Source: an uncultured Erythrobacter sp.
Lineage (GTDB): Bacteria; Pseudomonadota; Alphaproteobacteria; Sphingomonadales; Sphingomonadaceae
Direction: 5' to 3'
Assembly: GCF_958304185.1 (NCBI RefSeq)
Contig: NZ_OY284433.1
Location: forward strand, 2,157,996 to 2,221,995
Length of the DNA stretch: 64,000 bases
This document shows positions 43,539 to 53,037 of this stretch, one piece after another (the stretch's first letter is position 1; every line of letters begins with the position of its first letter). The notes under the pieces were generated by a model. The model saw nothing but the letters and a program-made list of their open reading frames with translations, did not search any database and had not been told where the DNA came from. Position numbers and translations under genes: made by a program.

Positions 43539-44639
43539 ATGACCGACAAACCATCCCAGACAGAGGCTGCGCTGGCCGCGATTGCGGCGTCGGGCACCCT
43601 CGATGCGCTTGAAGCGCAGCGGCTCGAAGCGCTCGGCAAGAAGGGCTGGGTCAGCCTTGCCTTGAAGACGCTGGGCGGCATGAGCCCCGAAGAACGCACC
43701 GCCGCCGCGCCCGCGATCCAATCCGCCCGCGCCGCGATTGCCGAGGCGCTGGATGCCAAGAAAGCCGAGCTGGAAGCCGCCGAGCTGGAAGCGGCCCTGG
43801 CGCGCGAGACGATCGACCTGACTCTGCCGGCGCAGGCAGCACCCAAGGGATCGGTGCATCCGGTCTCGCAGGTCATGGACGAACTCGCCGAAATCTTCGC
43901 CGACTTGGGCTTCGCCGTGGCGACGGGGCCCGAGATCGAGGACGACTGGCACAATTTCACCGCGCTCAACATGGACGAAACCCACCCCGCGCGGGCGATG
44001 CACGACACGTTCTACTTCCCGGACAAGACGGCTGACGGGAAGGAGATCTTGCTCCGCACCCACACCTCGCCGGTCCAGATCCGCTCGATGCTGGATCAGG
44101 GCGCGCCGATCCGCATCATCGCTCCGGGCCGCGTCTACCGCTCGGACAGCGACGCCACTCACACGCCGATGTTCCATCAGGTCGAAGGGCTGGTGATCGA
44201 CAAGGACATCCACCTCGGCCACCTGAAATGGACGCTGGAGACCTTCTTCAAGGCCTTCTTTGAGCGCGAGGATATCGTCCTGCGTCTGCGCCCCTCCTAT
44301 TTCCCCTTCACCGAACCCAGCGTCGAGGTCGATGTTGGTTATTCGAACGAGGGCGGCCGCCGCGTGGTCGGCGGGCACGGCGATGCGCCGGGTCATGCGT
44401 GGATGGAAATCGGCGGCAGCGGCATGGTGAATGCGCGTGTGCTGGAATTCGCCGGGCTTGATCCGGCAGAGTGGCAAGGCTTCGCCTTCGGCCTCGGAAT
44501 CGACCGCATCGCGATGCTCAAATATGGGATGAACGACCTGCGCGCCTTCTTCGACGGCGATCCGCGCTGGCTGGCGCATTACGGCTTCTCGCCGTTCGAC
44601 CAGCCGACCCTGTCCGCCGGTGTGGGAGCGCGCGCATGA
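43539..44639 (+). CDS. pheS: phenylalanine--tRNA ligase alpha subunit
   Basis: Catalytic subunit of the alpha2-beta2 synthetase. The 366-residue protein has the N-terminal coiled-coil region, motif 1 HPVSQVMDELAEIFADLGFA, motif 2 RVYRSDSDATHTPMFHQVEG and motif 3 near GLGIDRIAMLKYGM. The stop overlaps the pheT start by ATGA. It heads a tight gene chain pheS-pheT-SDR-prfC in which each junction overlaps by 4 nt. Confidence 0.97.
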   Translation: MTDKPSQTEAALAAIAASGTLDALEAQRLEALGKKGWVSLALKTLGGMSPEERTAAAPAIQSARAAIAEALDAKKAELEAAELEAALARETIDLTLPAQAAPKGSVHPVSQVMDELAEIFADLGFAVATGPEIEDDWHNFTALNMDETHPARAMHDTFYFPDKTADGKEILLRTHTSPVQIRSMLDQGAPIRIIAPGRVYRSDSDATHTPMFHQVEGLVIDKDIHLGHLKWTLETFFKAFFEREDIVLRLRPSYFPFTEPSVEVDVGYSNEGGRRVVGGHGDAPGHAWMEIGGSGMVNARVLEFAGLDPAEWQGFAFGLGIDRIAMLKYGMNDLRAFFDGDPRWLAHYGFSPFDQPTLSAGVGARA

Positions 44640-47023
44640 AGTTCTCGCTGACCTGGCTCAAGGATTACCTTGAAACGACCGCTTCGGTGGCGGAGATTTG
44701 CGATGGGCTGAATGCCATCGGCCTCGAGGTCGAAGGTGTGGAAGACCCGGCCGAAAAGCTCGCCGGCTTCCGCATCGCCCACGTGCTGACCGCCGCGCGT
44801 CACCCCGATGCCGACAAGCTGCAAGTGCTCACTGTCGACACCGGCGATGGCAATCCGCTGCAAGTCGTCTGCGGTGCGCCCAATGCGCGTGCGGGCATGA
44901 AGGGTGTGCTGGGGCTCCCCGGCGCGGTCGTTCCCGCCAACGGCATGGTGCTCAAGAAGAGCGCGATCCGGGGCGTCGAGAGCAACGGCATGATGTGCTC
45001 GGTCCGCGAATTGGAACTGGGCGAAGATCACGACGGCATCATCGAACTGCCCGATGATGCGCCCGTCGGCACCAGCTTTGCCGACTACCACGGCGCCGAT
45101 CCGGTGATCGAGGTTGCGGTTACGCCCAACCGCCCCGACTGCATGGGCGTTTACGGCATCGCCCGCGATCTCGCCGCCAAGGGGCTGGGCACGTTCAAGC
45201 CGATCGCTATGCCCGCTTTTACGGCGAGCGGTTCCTGCCCGGTCGAAATCCGCACCGATGACGCGCAAGGCTGCCCCGCCTTTTACGGACGCGTGGTGAC
45301 AGGCGTGACCAACGGCGCTTCGCCTGACTGGCTGCAGGCGCGCTTGAAGAGCGCGGGCCAGCGGCCGATTTCGCTGCTGGTCGACCTGACCAACTACCTG
45401 ATGCTCGGCTTCGGCCGTCCGGCGCACGCCTATGACCTCGCCAAGCTTTCGGGCGCGGTGGTCGCGCGGCGGGCCAAGGATGGCGAGCAGGTGCTGGCGC
45501 TTAACGAGAAGACCTACACGCTCGATGCCGAGATGACCGTGATCGCCGACGACAACGGCGTGCACGACATCGCCGGGATCATGGGCGGCGAGCATTCGGG
45601 CGTCAGCGAGACGACCACCGATGTGCTGCTCGAAATCGCGTACTTCGACCCCGCCCGCATCGGCGCGACGGGGCGCAAGCTGGGGCTGTCGAGCGATGCC
45701 CGCACCCGCTTCGAGCGCGGGGTGGATCCGGAGTTTCTGAACGCGGGCCTTGATCTGCTCACCGGGCTGATCGTGGAACTCGCGGGCGGAAGCCCGAGCG
45801 AAGTAGTCCGCGCCGGTTCGCCGCCGTCTGAGGCCAAGGTAATCGCCTTCGATCCCGGCCTGACGCTCCGCCTCGGCGGCGTGGAAGTGCCTGAGGCCGA
45901 ACAGAAGCGCATCCTCGAAAGCCTCGGCTTTACGGTCAGCGCTGATTGGCAAGTCACGTGCCCGCTGCGCCGCCACGACATCGAAGGCCCCGCTGACATC
46001 GTCGAGGAAGTCGTGCGTATCCACGGGCTCGACAAGGTCGCCAGCGTCGCGCTGCCCCGGGTGGAGGGCGTCGCCCGTCCGACGGCGACGCCGCAACAAA
46101 AGCTCGAACGCGGCCTGCGCCGCGCGGCTGCGGCAAGCGGGTTGAACGAAGCGATCACATGGAGCTTCCTGCCCGAGTGGGCCGCCGAGCATTTCGCTTC
46201 CGATCAGCCGCTGTGGGTGCTCGCCAATCCGATCAGCGAAGACATGAAGGCGATGCGCCCCGCGCTGCTGCCCGGCCTGCTGATGGCGGCCAAGCGCAAC
46301 GCCGATCGCGGCGCTGCGGCCTCGCGCTTGTTCGAAATCGGGCGGCGCTATTTCCGGGCTTCTGACGGACTCAGCGATGAAAAGCCCACGCTTGGCATCG
46401 TGCTGGCAGGCGAAAAGACGGCGCGCGGCTGGCAGAGCGGCAAGGCCAAGCCCTTCGATGCCTATGATGCCAAGGCGCTGGCGCTCCAGCTGCTCGAAGC
46501 CGCCGGCGCTCCGGTTGCCAATCTGATGGTGATGGGGGATGCGGGCGCGCAGTTCCATCCCGGCCAGTCGGCGACCCTCAGGCTTGGCCCCAAGACCGTG
46601 CTGGCGCGCTTCGGGATGGTGCATCCGACGACGCTCAAGGCCTTCGACGTTGACGGCCCGATCGCGGCGGTTGAGCTGTTCCTTGACGCGATCCCCGCCA
46701 AGAAGGGCGCGGCCTTCGCCCGTCCCGGCTTCACGCCGCCCGCGCTGCAAGGTGTGACTCGCGACTTCGCCTTCCTCGTCCCGGCCACGCTGGCAGCGGG
46801 CGATCTCGTCCGTGCAGTTCAGGGGGCGGACAAGGCCGTCATCACCGGCGTGCGCGTGTTTGATGTTTTCGCAGGCCAAGGCGTGCCGGAAGGCCACAAG
46901 TCCATCGCGGTCGAAGTGACGCTCCAGCCGGGCGAGACCAGCTTCAAGGACGCCGACCTCAAGGCGATCGCCGAAAAGGTCGTGGCCGCTGCCACCAAGC
47001 TTGGCGCGGAGCTACGCGGATGA
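44636..47023 (+). CDS. pheT: phenylalanine--tRNA ligase beta subunit
   Basis: A 795-residue tRNA-binding and editing subunit. It starts MKFSLTWLKDYLETTASVAE, has the EMAP-type tRNA-binding domain (AHVLTAARHPDADKLQVLTV), the B3/B4 editing domain and the C-terminal ferredoxin-fold anticodon-binding domain (PALQGVTRDFAFLVP). The ATG at 44636 overlaps the pheS stop; the upstream frame is a shadow of pheS. It overlaps the SDR start by 4 nt. Confidence 0.97.
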   Translation: MKFSLTWLKDYLETTASVAEICDGLNAIGLEVEGVEDPAEKLAGFRIAHVLTAARHPDADKLQVLTVDTGDGNPLQVVCGAPNARAGMKGVLGLPGAVVPANGMVLKKSAIRGVESNGMMCSVRELELGEDHDGIIELPDDAPVGTSFADYHGADPVIEVAVTPNRPDCMGVYGIARDLAAKGLGTFKPIAMPAFTASGSCPVEIRTDDAQGCPAFYGRVVTGVTNGASPDWLQARLKSAGQRPISLLVDLTNYLMLGFGRPAHAYDLAKLSGAVVARRAKDGEQVLALNEKTYTLDAEMTVIADDNGVHDIAGIMGGEHSGVSETTTDVLLEIAYFDPARIGATGRKLGLSSDARTRFERGVDPEFLNAGLDLLTGLIVELAGGSPSEVVRAGSPPSEAKVIAFDPGLTLRLGGVEVPEAEQKRILESLGFTVSADWQVTCPLRRHDIEGPADIVEEVVRIHGLDKVASVALPRVEGVARPTATPQQKLERGLRRAAAASGLNEAITWSFLPEWAAEHFASDQPLWVLANPISEDMKAMRPALLPGLLMAAKRNADRGAAASRLFEIGRRYFRASDGLSDEKPTLGIVLAGEKTARGWQSGKAKPFDAYDAKALALQLLEAAGAPVANLMVMGDAGAQFHPGQSATLRLGPKTVLARFGMVHPTTLKAFDVDGPIAAVELFLDAIPAKKGAAFARPGFTPPALQGVTRDFAFLVPATLAAGDLVRAVQGADKAVITGVRVFDVFAGQGVPEGHKSIAVEVTLQPGETSFKDADLKAIAEKVVAAATKLGAELRG

Positions 47024-47769
47024 AAACGGCCTTTGTCACCGGCGCCACTGCCGGGATTGGTCTTGCGACTGTGCGCACTCTGGTCGCGAACGGCTGGCGC
47101 TGCGTCGCCACCGGGCGGCGGCAGGAGCGGCTGGATGCGCTGGTCGCAGAACTAGGCGCGGATAAGGTCCACGCGGTGTGCTTCGATGTGCGCGATACCG
47201 CCGCACTTGACGCTGCGCTCGCGGGCCTACCCGAAGGGTTCCGCGATATCGATCTGCTGGTGAACAACGCGGGCCTCGCTCAGGGCCTCTCGCCCGCACA
47301 GAACGCCGATCTGAATGACTGGCACACGATGATCGACACCAACATCACCGCGATGGTGGTGCTGACGCGCAAGCTGCTGCCGCTGCTGATCGAACGGCGC
47401 GGCGCGATCATCGCCATCGGCTCGGTGGCGGGGAGCTACCTCTATCCCGGCGGCAATGTCTATGCCGGGTCCAAGGCCTTCGCCAATCACTTCACACTGG
47501 CCCTGCGCGCCGACCTGCACGGCACCGGCGTGCGCGTCACCAGCATCGAGCCGGGCATGGTCGAGACCGAATTCACCGTGGTGCGCACGGGCAGCCAGCA
47601 GGCTTCGGACGATCTCTATCGCGGGGTCAATCCGATGACCGGGCAGGACATCGCCGACACGATCCTGTGGATCGCAACCCTGCCGCCGCATCTCAACATC
47701 AACCGGATCGAGCTGATGCCGGTCAACCAGGACTTCGCGGGCTTCCGCGTCGCACGCGACCCGCAATGA
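47020..47769 (+). CDS. SDR-family NAD(P)-dependent oxidoreductase (YdfG-like)
   Basis: A 249-residue short-chain dehydrogenase. It has the NADP-binding TGATAGIG near residue 8, NNAG in DLLVNNAGLAQG, catalytic Ser in IAIGSVAGSY and the YxxxK motif in VYAGSKAFANHF. The C-terminal EPGMVETEF is shared with serine/3-hydroxy acid dehydrogenases such as YdfG. It starts inside the pheT stop and its stop overlaps the prfC start, so it is translated as part of a housekeeping translation operon, an unexplained partnership. Confidence 0.92.
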   Translation: MKTAFVTGATAGIGLATVRTLVANGWRCVATGRRQERLDALVAELGADKVHAVCFDVRDTAALDAALAGLPEGFRDIDLLVNNAGLAQGLSPAQNADLNDWHTMIDTNITAMVVLTRKLLPLLIERRGAIIAIGSVAGSYLYPGGNVYAGSKAFANHFTLALRADLHGTGVRVTSIEPGMVETEFTVVRTGSQQASDDLYRGVNPMTGQDIADTILWIATLPPHLNINRIELMPVNQDFAGFRVARDPQ

Positions 47770-49286
47770 CCTCCAATCGCCGCACCTTCGCGATCATCTC
47801 GCACCCTGACGCGGGTAAGACCACGCTCACCGAAAAGCTGCTGCTGCAAGGCGGCGCGATCCATTTGGCGGGCGAGGTCAAGGCACGCGGGCAGGCGCGG
47901 CGGGCGCGGTCGGACTGGATGAAGATCGAGCAGCAGCGCGGGATCTCGGTCACCTCCTCGGTGATGACCTTCCAGAAGGACGGGATCGTCTTCAACCTGC
48001 TCGATACGCCGGGCCATGAGGACTTCTCGGAGGACACCTATCGCACGCTGACGGCGGTGGATTCGGCAGTGATGGTGATCGATGCGGCCAAGGGGATCGA
48101 GCCGCAGACCCGCAAGCTGTTCGAGGTCTGCCGCTTGCGCTCTGTGCCGATCATCACCTTCGTCAATAAGGTCGACCGCGAAGGCCGCGATCCGTTCGAG
48201 ACGCTGGACGAGGTCGCCGACATGCTGGCGCTCGACGTGTCGCCCCAGATGTGGCCGATTGGCATGGGCGGCGAGTTTGAGGGCCTGCTCGACTTCGCGA
48301 CCGGCACCATCGGCCGCCCAGAAGGGCCGAGCCGCGAATATCTCGGCACGCGCGACACTGCCACGATCCCTCAACGCTTCGCCGACGAGATCGAGCTGGC
48401 GCGCGGCGGCTATCCTGAGTTCGACCTTGAAGCCTTCCGCCACGGCGATCTGACACCGGTCTATTTCGGATCGGCATTGAAGAACTTCGGCGTCACCGAA
48501 TTGATCGACGCCATTTCCCGCTATGCCCCGCCGCCCCGGCCTCAGCCTGCGGGCGAGGAGCAGATCAGCCCGGACCGCGACGAAGTGACCGGCTTCATCT
48601 TCAAGGTGCAGGCCAATATGGATCCCAACCACCGTGACCGGATCGCCTTCATGCGGCAGGTCTCGGGCACCTTCAAACGCGGGATGAAGCTGACGCCGTC
48701 AGGCCTCGGCAAGCCGATCGCGGTGCATTCCCCCATCCTGTTCTTTGCACAGGACCGCGAGCTCGCCGACACCGCCGAAGCGGGCGACATCATTGGCATT
48801 CCCAACCACGGCACGCTCCGGGTGGGCGATACCCTGAGCGAGCGCAATCAGGTGCGCTTCACCGGCCTGCCCAACTTCGCACCCGAAATCCTGCGCCGCG
48901 TGCAATTGCGTGATCCGACCAAGACCAAGCAATTGCGCAAGGCCTTGGACGACCTCAGCGAAGAGGGCGTGATCCAGGTGTTCTACCCGGACATTGGCTC
49001 GGCCCACATCGTCGGGGTGGTCGGCCAGCTTCAGCTTGAAGTGCTGATTTCGCGGCTGGAGGCGGAATACAAGGTCGAAGCCGTGCTCGAACCTTCGCCC
49101 TTCGCCACCGCGCGCTGGATCAAGGGCGACGAGAAGACGCTGGAGGAATTCGCCGGGTTCAACCGCGCCAACCTCGCCCGTGACCGTGATGGCGATTACG
49201 TGTTCATGGCCAAGAGCCCGTGGGACGTCAGCTATCAGGTTGAGAAGAACCCGCAGCTGACCTTCTCTGCCACGAAGGAACGGTAG
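47766..49286 (+). CDS. prfC: peptide chain release factor 3
   Basis: A 506-residue translational GTPase that recycles RF1 and RF2. The G domain has the P-loop HPDAGKTTLTEKLL, switch region RGISVTSSVMTF, DTPGHEDFSEDTYRTL and NKVDREGRDPFE. Domains II and III follow, with GDTLSERNQVRFTGLPNFAP. The ATG at 47766 overlaps the SDR stop. The upstream frame extension to 47667 is a shadow. Confidence 0.96.
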   Translation: MTSNRRTFAIISHPDAGKTTLTEKLLLQGGAIHLAGEVKARGQARRARSDWMKIEQQRGISVTSSVMTFQKDGIVFNLLDTPGHEDFSEDTYRTLTAVDSAVMVIDAAKGIEPQTRKLFEVCRLRSVPIITFVNKVDREGRDPFETLDEVADMLALDVSPQMWPIGMGGEFEGLLDFATGTIGRPEGPSREYLGTRDTATIPQRFADEIELARGGYPEFDLEAFRHGDLTPVYFGSALKNFGVTELIDAISRYAPPPRPQPAGEEQISPDRDEVTGFIFKVQANMDPNHRDRIAFMRQVSGTFKRGMKLTPSGLGKPIAVHSPILFFAQDRELADTAEAGDIIGIPNHGTLRVGDTLSERNQVRFTGLPNFAPEILRRVQLRDPTKTKQLRKALDDLSEEGVIQVFYPDIGSAHIVGVVGQLQLEVLISRLEAEYKVEAVLEPSPFATARWIKGDEKTLEEFAGFNRANLARDRDGDYVFMAKSPWDVSYQVEKNPQLTFSATKER

Positions 49287-49312
49287 TCTTGCAGCAAGCC
49301 GAGGTTCGCGGC

Positions 49313-50194
49313 ATGGCAAGCGTCATGCACGACACCGGCCCGACCTCGCAGACCTTCATCTCGCAGCGCCTTCGCCTGAATTACCTCGACTGGGGTGGTC
49401 GCGGGAAGCCGCCGCTGGTGCTGGTACATGGTGGGCGCGATCATGCGCGCTCGTGGGACTGGACCGCCGAGGCATTGAGTGCGGATTACCACGTCATCGC
49501 GATGGATCACCGCGGGCATGGCGATAGCGACTGGGTGTCGGACGGGGTCTATTCCGCGGGCGATATGGTCTACGATCTGGCCCAGCTGATCCATCAGCTC
49601 GGTGTCGGCCCGGTGCGGATGGTGGCGCATTCGATGGGCGGCAATGTCGCGCTGCGCTATGCAGGTGCGTTTCCGGACATGGTGACAAAGCTCGTCGCGA
49701 TCGAAGGCCTCGGCCCGTCGCCGGAAATGCGCGCCAAGCAGCGCGCGGTGCCTTACCCCGAACGCCTTGCCGAATTCATCGAGAAGAAGCGCAAGGCCGC
49801 AGGCCGCTCCCCGCGCAAATATGAAAGCATCGAAGCTGCCTTTGCGCGGATGATTGAGGAGAACGCCTACCTCACTGAGGAACAGGCGCGGCACCTCACC
49901 GTCCACGGCGTCAACCGCAACGAAGACGGCACCTATAGCTGGAAGTTCGACCCGCACCTCAACGTCTGGCCGGTCGAGGATATCGGCGACGAATTCATTG
50001 AGGCACTTTGGGGCGCGATCACTTGCCCGACTCTGTTGTTATATGGCGCAGATAGCTGGGCATCGAACCCGGAGAAGGACGGGCGCATCGCCCACTTCAA
50101 AACCGCCAGCGTGATCGAGTTCGAGAAGGCCGGCCACTGGCTCCACCACGACCAGTTCGACCGCTTCATTGCCACCTTGCGCGATTTTCTCTGA
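49313..50194 (+). CDS. alpha/beta hydrolase
   Basis: A 293-residue enzyme with the alpha/beta hydrolase fold: oxyanion segment LVLVHGGRDHARSWD, the MDHRGHGDSD loop, nucleophile elbow VAHSMGGNVALRY, acid in LLYGADSW and a C-terminal His in KAGHWLHHDQFDRF. No signal peptide, so probably cytoplasmic. TTG 49289 and ATG 49325 are alternative starts; 49313 is preceded by GAGG. The substrate is unknown. It follows prfC after 26 nt and precedes the PNPOx-fold gene by 16 nt. Confidence 0.88.
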   Translation: MASVMHDTGPTSQTFISQRLRLNYLDWGGRGKPPLVLVHGGRDHARSWDWTAEALSADYHVIAMDHRGHGDSDWVSDGVYSAGDMVYDLAQLIHQLGVGPVRMVAHSMGGNVALRYAGAFPDMVTKLVAIEGLGPSPEMRAKQRAVPYPERLAEFIEKKRKAAGRSPRKYESIEAAFARMIEENAYLTEEQARHLTVHGVNRNEDGTYSWKFDPHLNVWPVEDIGDEFIEALWGAITCPTLLLYGADSWASNPEKDGRIAHFKTASVIEFEKAGHWLHHDQFDRFIATLRDFL

Positions 50195-50210
50195 GCATAC
50201 GGGGGCGGCG

Positions 50211-50786
50211 ATGGCGGATTTCTTCGAGGCATTGAACGAGAAGCACATCGCCATGATCGCCGCCCAGCCGGTGTTCTTCGTCGCGAGCGCGGCGGCGGAG
50301 GGGCGCATCAACCTCAGCCCCAAGGGTTATGACGCCTTCCGCGTGCTGTCGCCCACGCGGGTCGCCTATCTCGATCTGGGCGGTTCGGGTAACGAGACTC
50401 ACGCGCATCTTGCCGCCGAGCAGGCCGATCAGGGGCGGATCACGCTGATGTTCTGCAATTTCCAGCAGCCTGCGTTGATCCTCAGGATCTACGGACGCGG
50501 ACGGGCGGTGTTGCCGCAGGATGCCGAGTGGGAGGGGCTGGCCGCGCATTTCACGCTGATGCCCGGCACGCGCCAGATCTTCGATGTCGCGGTCGAAAGC
50601 GTGCAGTCGTCGTGCGGTTGGGGCGTGCCCTTCATGACACTGGAGAGCGAGCGCGATACGCTGAAGAAGGCGCATCGTCAGTCCGATCCTGCGGCGTGGG
50701 AAGCCAAGATGGCGCAACGCACCCGCAGCATCGACGGCCTGCCGACCCGCACGACCGACCGCTACATCATGGGCGACGAAAGCTAA
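50211..50786 (+). CDS. pyridoxamine 5'-phosphate oxidase-fold protein
   Basis: A 191-residue flavin-binding split-barrel protein: EKHIAMIAAQPVFFVASAAA, RINLSPKGYDAFRVLSP, VAYLDLGGSGNETHAHL and RITLMFCNFQQPALILRIYG match the FMN-reductase-like branch of the family rather than true PdxH. The C-terminus has CGWGVPFM. The start at 50211 follows GGGGGCGG. It is probably co-transcribed with the alpha/beta hydrolase. Confidence 0.85.
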   Translation: MADFFEALNEKHIAMIAAQPVFFVASAAAEGRINLSPKGYDAFRVLSPTRVAYLDLGGSGNETHAHLAAEQADQGRITLMFCNFQQPALILRIYGRGRAVLPQDAEWEGLAAHFTLMPGTRQIFDVAVESVQSSCGWGVPFMTLESERDTLKKAHRQSDPAAWEAKMAQRTRSIDGLPTRTTDRYIMGDES

Positions 50787-50831
50787 GCAGCGGCGCGCCT
50801 CGGCGCAAATCTTGCACAATCGTTAATCACC

Positions 50832-50862
50832 TGCCTAATTGTTAGGCACATATTCTTGTGCA
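50832..50862. promoter_or_regulatory. candidate NtrC enhancer sites upstream of glnK
   Basis: TGCCTAA-TTG-TTAGGCA (50832-50848) is a perfect 17-bp dyad of the TGC-N11-GCA type used by NtrC. A second dyad GGCAC...GTGCA overlaps it (50845-50862). Both lie 51-81 bp upstream of the -24 element, the usual enhancer distance for a sigma-54 promoter. Confidence 0.5.
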
Positions 50863-50882
50863 AGTGCGAAGAAAAGCGCTGA

Positions 50883-51311
<429 letters not shown>

Positions 51312-51323
51312 AGGGGCCATGCA

Positions 51324-52769
51324 ATGAAGCGTATTCTTTCGACAACTGCGGTGCTGGCAACGGGAGCTATCATGCTCGCCGCGCCAGCCTTTGCCGCGCC
51401 TGTGGCCGATGCGGCCGCTGCCGCCGCCGAAGCCGCGCCTGCCGCCTTCACCCCCACCGCCGAGATGGTCAACAAGGGCGACGTCGCCTGGATGATGGTC
51501 TCGACCGCGCTCGTATTGATGATGAGCGTGCCTGCGCTCGCGCTGTTCTACGGCGGCCTCGTGCGCGCCAAGAACATGCTGAGCGTGCTCATGCAGGTGC
51601 TCACCATCGTCTGCGTTGCTGCGCTGGTCTGGTTTGGCTGGGGCTACTCGATGGCCTTCACCTCCACGGGCACCCCCTTCCCGGCGCTGTTCGGCGGGCT
51701 CGACAAGGCGTTCCTTGCCGGGGTCAATCCGGGCACTTTTGCCGCGACCTTCTCCAACGGGGTTTACCTGCCGGAACTCGTCTTCGTGATGTTCCAGATG
51801 ACCTTCGCCTGCATCACGCCGGCGCTGATCGTCGGGGCCTTTGCGGAACGCGTGAAGTTCACTTCGCTGATCATCTTCGTGGTCGCCTGGATGACGCTCG
51901 CCTATTTCCCGATCGCACACATGGTGTGGTACTGGGCCGGCCCGGACTTCCTGCCCAACGCGCCCACTGACATGGGCCTGCTTTGGGGCTGGGGCGCGCT
52001 CGACTTCGCTGGTGGCACCGTGGTGCACATCAACGCCGGGATCGCTGGTCTGATCGGCTGCCTCATCATCGGCCCGCGCATCGGCTACAAGAAGGAGCCC
52101 ATGCCCCCGCACAACCTGGTGATGACCATGATCGGCGCCAGCCTGCTGTGGATCGGCTGGTTCGGGTTCAACGCTGGCTCGGCGCTCGAATCCAACGCCT
52201 TCGCTGCCCTCGCCTTCATCAACACCTTCGTTGCCACGGCAGCAGCGGGTGCGGCCTGGGCGATCATCGAACAGATCACCCACAAGAAGCCTTCGCTGCT
52301 CGGCGCGGTTTCGGGTGTGGTGGCTGGCCTTGTGGCGATCACGCCGGCGGCAGGCTTTGCCCACCCCGGCACGGCGATCATCCTCGGCGCTGTGGCTTCG
52401 GTGATCTGCTACTTCTTCGTCACCACGGTGAAGAACAAGCTGAACTACGACGATAGCCTTGATGTCTTCGGCATCCATGCCGTGGGCGGGATTGTCGGCG
52501 CGATCGGCACCGGCATCGTCGCCGATCCGGCGCTCGGCGGTCAGGGCTGGATCGACTACACCGCTCCGGTGGCTGTCGCTGGCGAGTTCGACATGGCCGG
52601 GCAGGTCATCACCCAGATCTATGCGGTCGGTGTGACGGTCGCCTGGACGGGGGTCGTCTCGGCCGTCCTGTTCATGATCCTCAAGTACACCCTGGGCCTG
52701 CGCCCTGACGCCGAAGCCGAAACCAACGGCCTCGACATCTCCGAACACGGGGAGCGCGCCTACAACTAG
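51324..52769 (+). CDS. amtB: ammonium transporter
   Basis: A 481-residue channel-like transporter with a cleavable signal peptide (LATGAIMLAAPAFAAP) and eleven predicted membrane helices. Conserved sites include the periplasmic Trp/Phe gate region (WFGWGYSMAF), the twin pore histidines in GGTVVHINAGIAGL and DVFGIHAVGGIVGAIG, and GWFGFNAGSA. It forms an operon with glnK. It ends in a hairpin and an intrinsic terminator, after which structured element C follows. Confidence 0.96.
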   Translation: MKRILSTTAVLATGAIMLAAPAFAAPVADAAAAAAEAAPAAFTPTAEMVNKGDVAWMMVSTALVLMMSVPALALFYGGLVRAKNMLSVLMQVLTIVCVAALVWFGWGYSMAFTSTGTPFPALFGGLDKAFLAGVNPGTFAATFSNGVYLPELVFVMFQMTFACITPALIVGAFAERVKFTSLIIFVVAWMTLAYFPIAHMVWYWAGPDFLPNAPTDMGLLWGWGALDFAGGTVVHINAGIAGLIGCLIIGPRIGYKKEPMPPHNLVMTMIGASLLWIGWFGFNAGSALESNAFAALAFINTFVATAAAGAAWAIIEQITHKKPSLLGAVSGVVAGLVAITPAAGFAHPGTAIILGAVASVICYFFVTTVKNKLNYDDSLDVFGIHAVGGIVGAIGTGIVADPALGGQGWIDYTAPVAVAGEFDMAGQVITQIYAVGVTVAWTGVVSAVLFMILKYTLGLRPDAEAETNGLDISEHGERAYN

Positions 52770-52788
52770 GCACCTCTCCACCAAGCTT

Positions 52789-52829
52789 GGCGGGGGGAGA
52801 TCTCTCTCTCCCTCTCCTCTCCCCCCGCC
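52789..52829. other. 12-bp perfect hairpin after amtB
   Basis: GGCGGGGGGAGA pairs with TCTCCCCCCGCC around a 17-nt CT-rich loop, 19 nt after the amtB stop. It has no T tract; it may protect the 3' end or act with the intrinsic terminator 37 nt further on. Confidence 0.55.
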
Positions 52830-52866
52830 TCACTACGTTCCTCCTGCGAACGAACAAACTGAACAC

Positions 52867-52900
52867 GGCCGGAGTAGCGCAAGCTCTCCGGCCTTTTTTT
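52867..52900 (+). terminator. intrinsic terminator of glnK-amtB
   Basis: Perfect 8-bp stem GGCCGGAG/CTCCGGCC with an 11-nt loop is followed by seven T. Confidence 0.88.
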
Positions 52901-52907
52901 GTGTTTC

Positions 52908-53008
52908 GCTCGCCCCTCCGGGCGAGCGTCCTCGGCGCTGTTTCGCGCGTGCCGCGCGAGCGCCTGCGGGCGGGCGGTCGCCGTTGCGGCCCGTCCTTCG
53001 ACGGGCCG
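52908..53008 (+). repeat. structured repeat element, copy C
   Basis: P1 GCTCGCCC/GGGCGAGC closes a CTCC loop (52908-52927). TCCTCGGCGC follows, then P2 with inner arms TCGCGCG/CGCGCGA inside GGCGC/GCGCC, then TGCGGGCGGGCGGTCG as P3. P4 is CGGCCCGTC/GACGGGCCG (52987-53008). The skeleton matches copies A and B while every variable stem has new, still complementary arms. It begins 8 nt after the amtB terminator and reads in the amtB direction. Confidence 0.78.
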
Positions 53009-53037
53009 TAGTCAGCACCGTTGGGAGTGCTCGTGCT

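Noticed and set aside
44579-46897. 772-codon open frame on the minus strand
   Set aside because: Antisense shadow of pheT, with His/Arg/Gly-rich composition typical of shadow frames.
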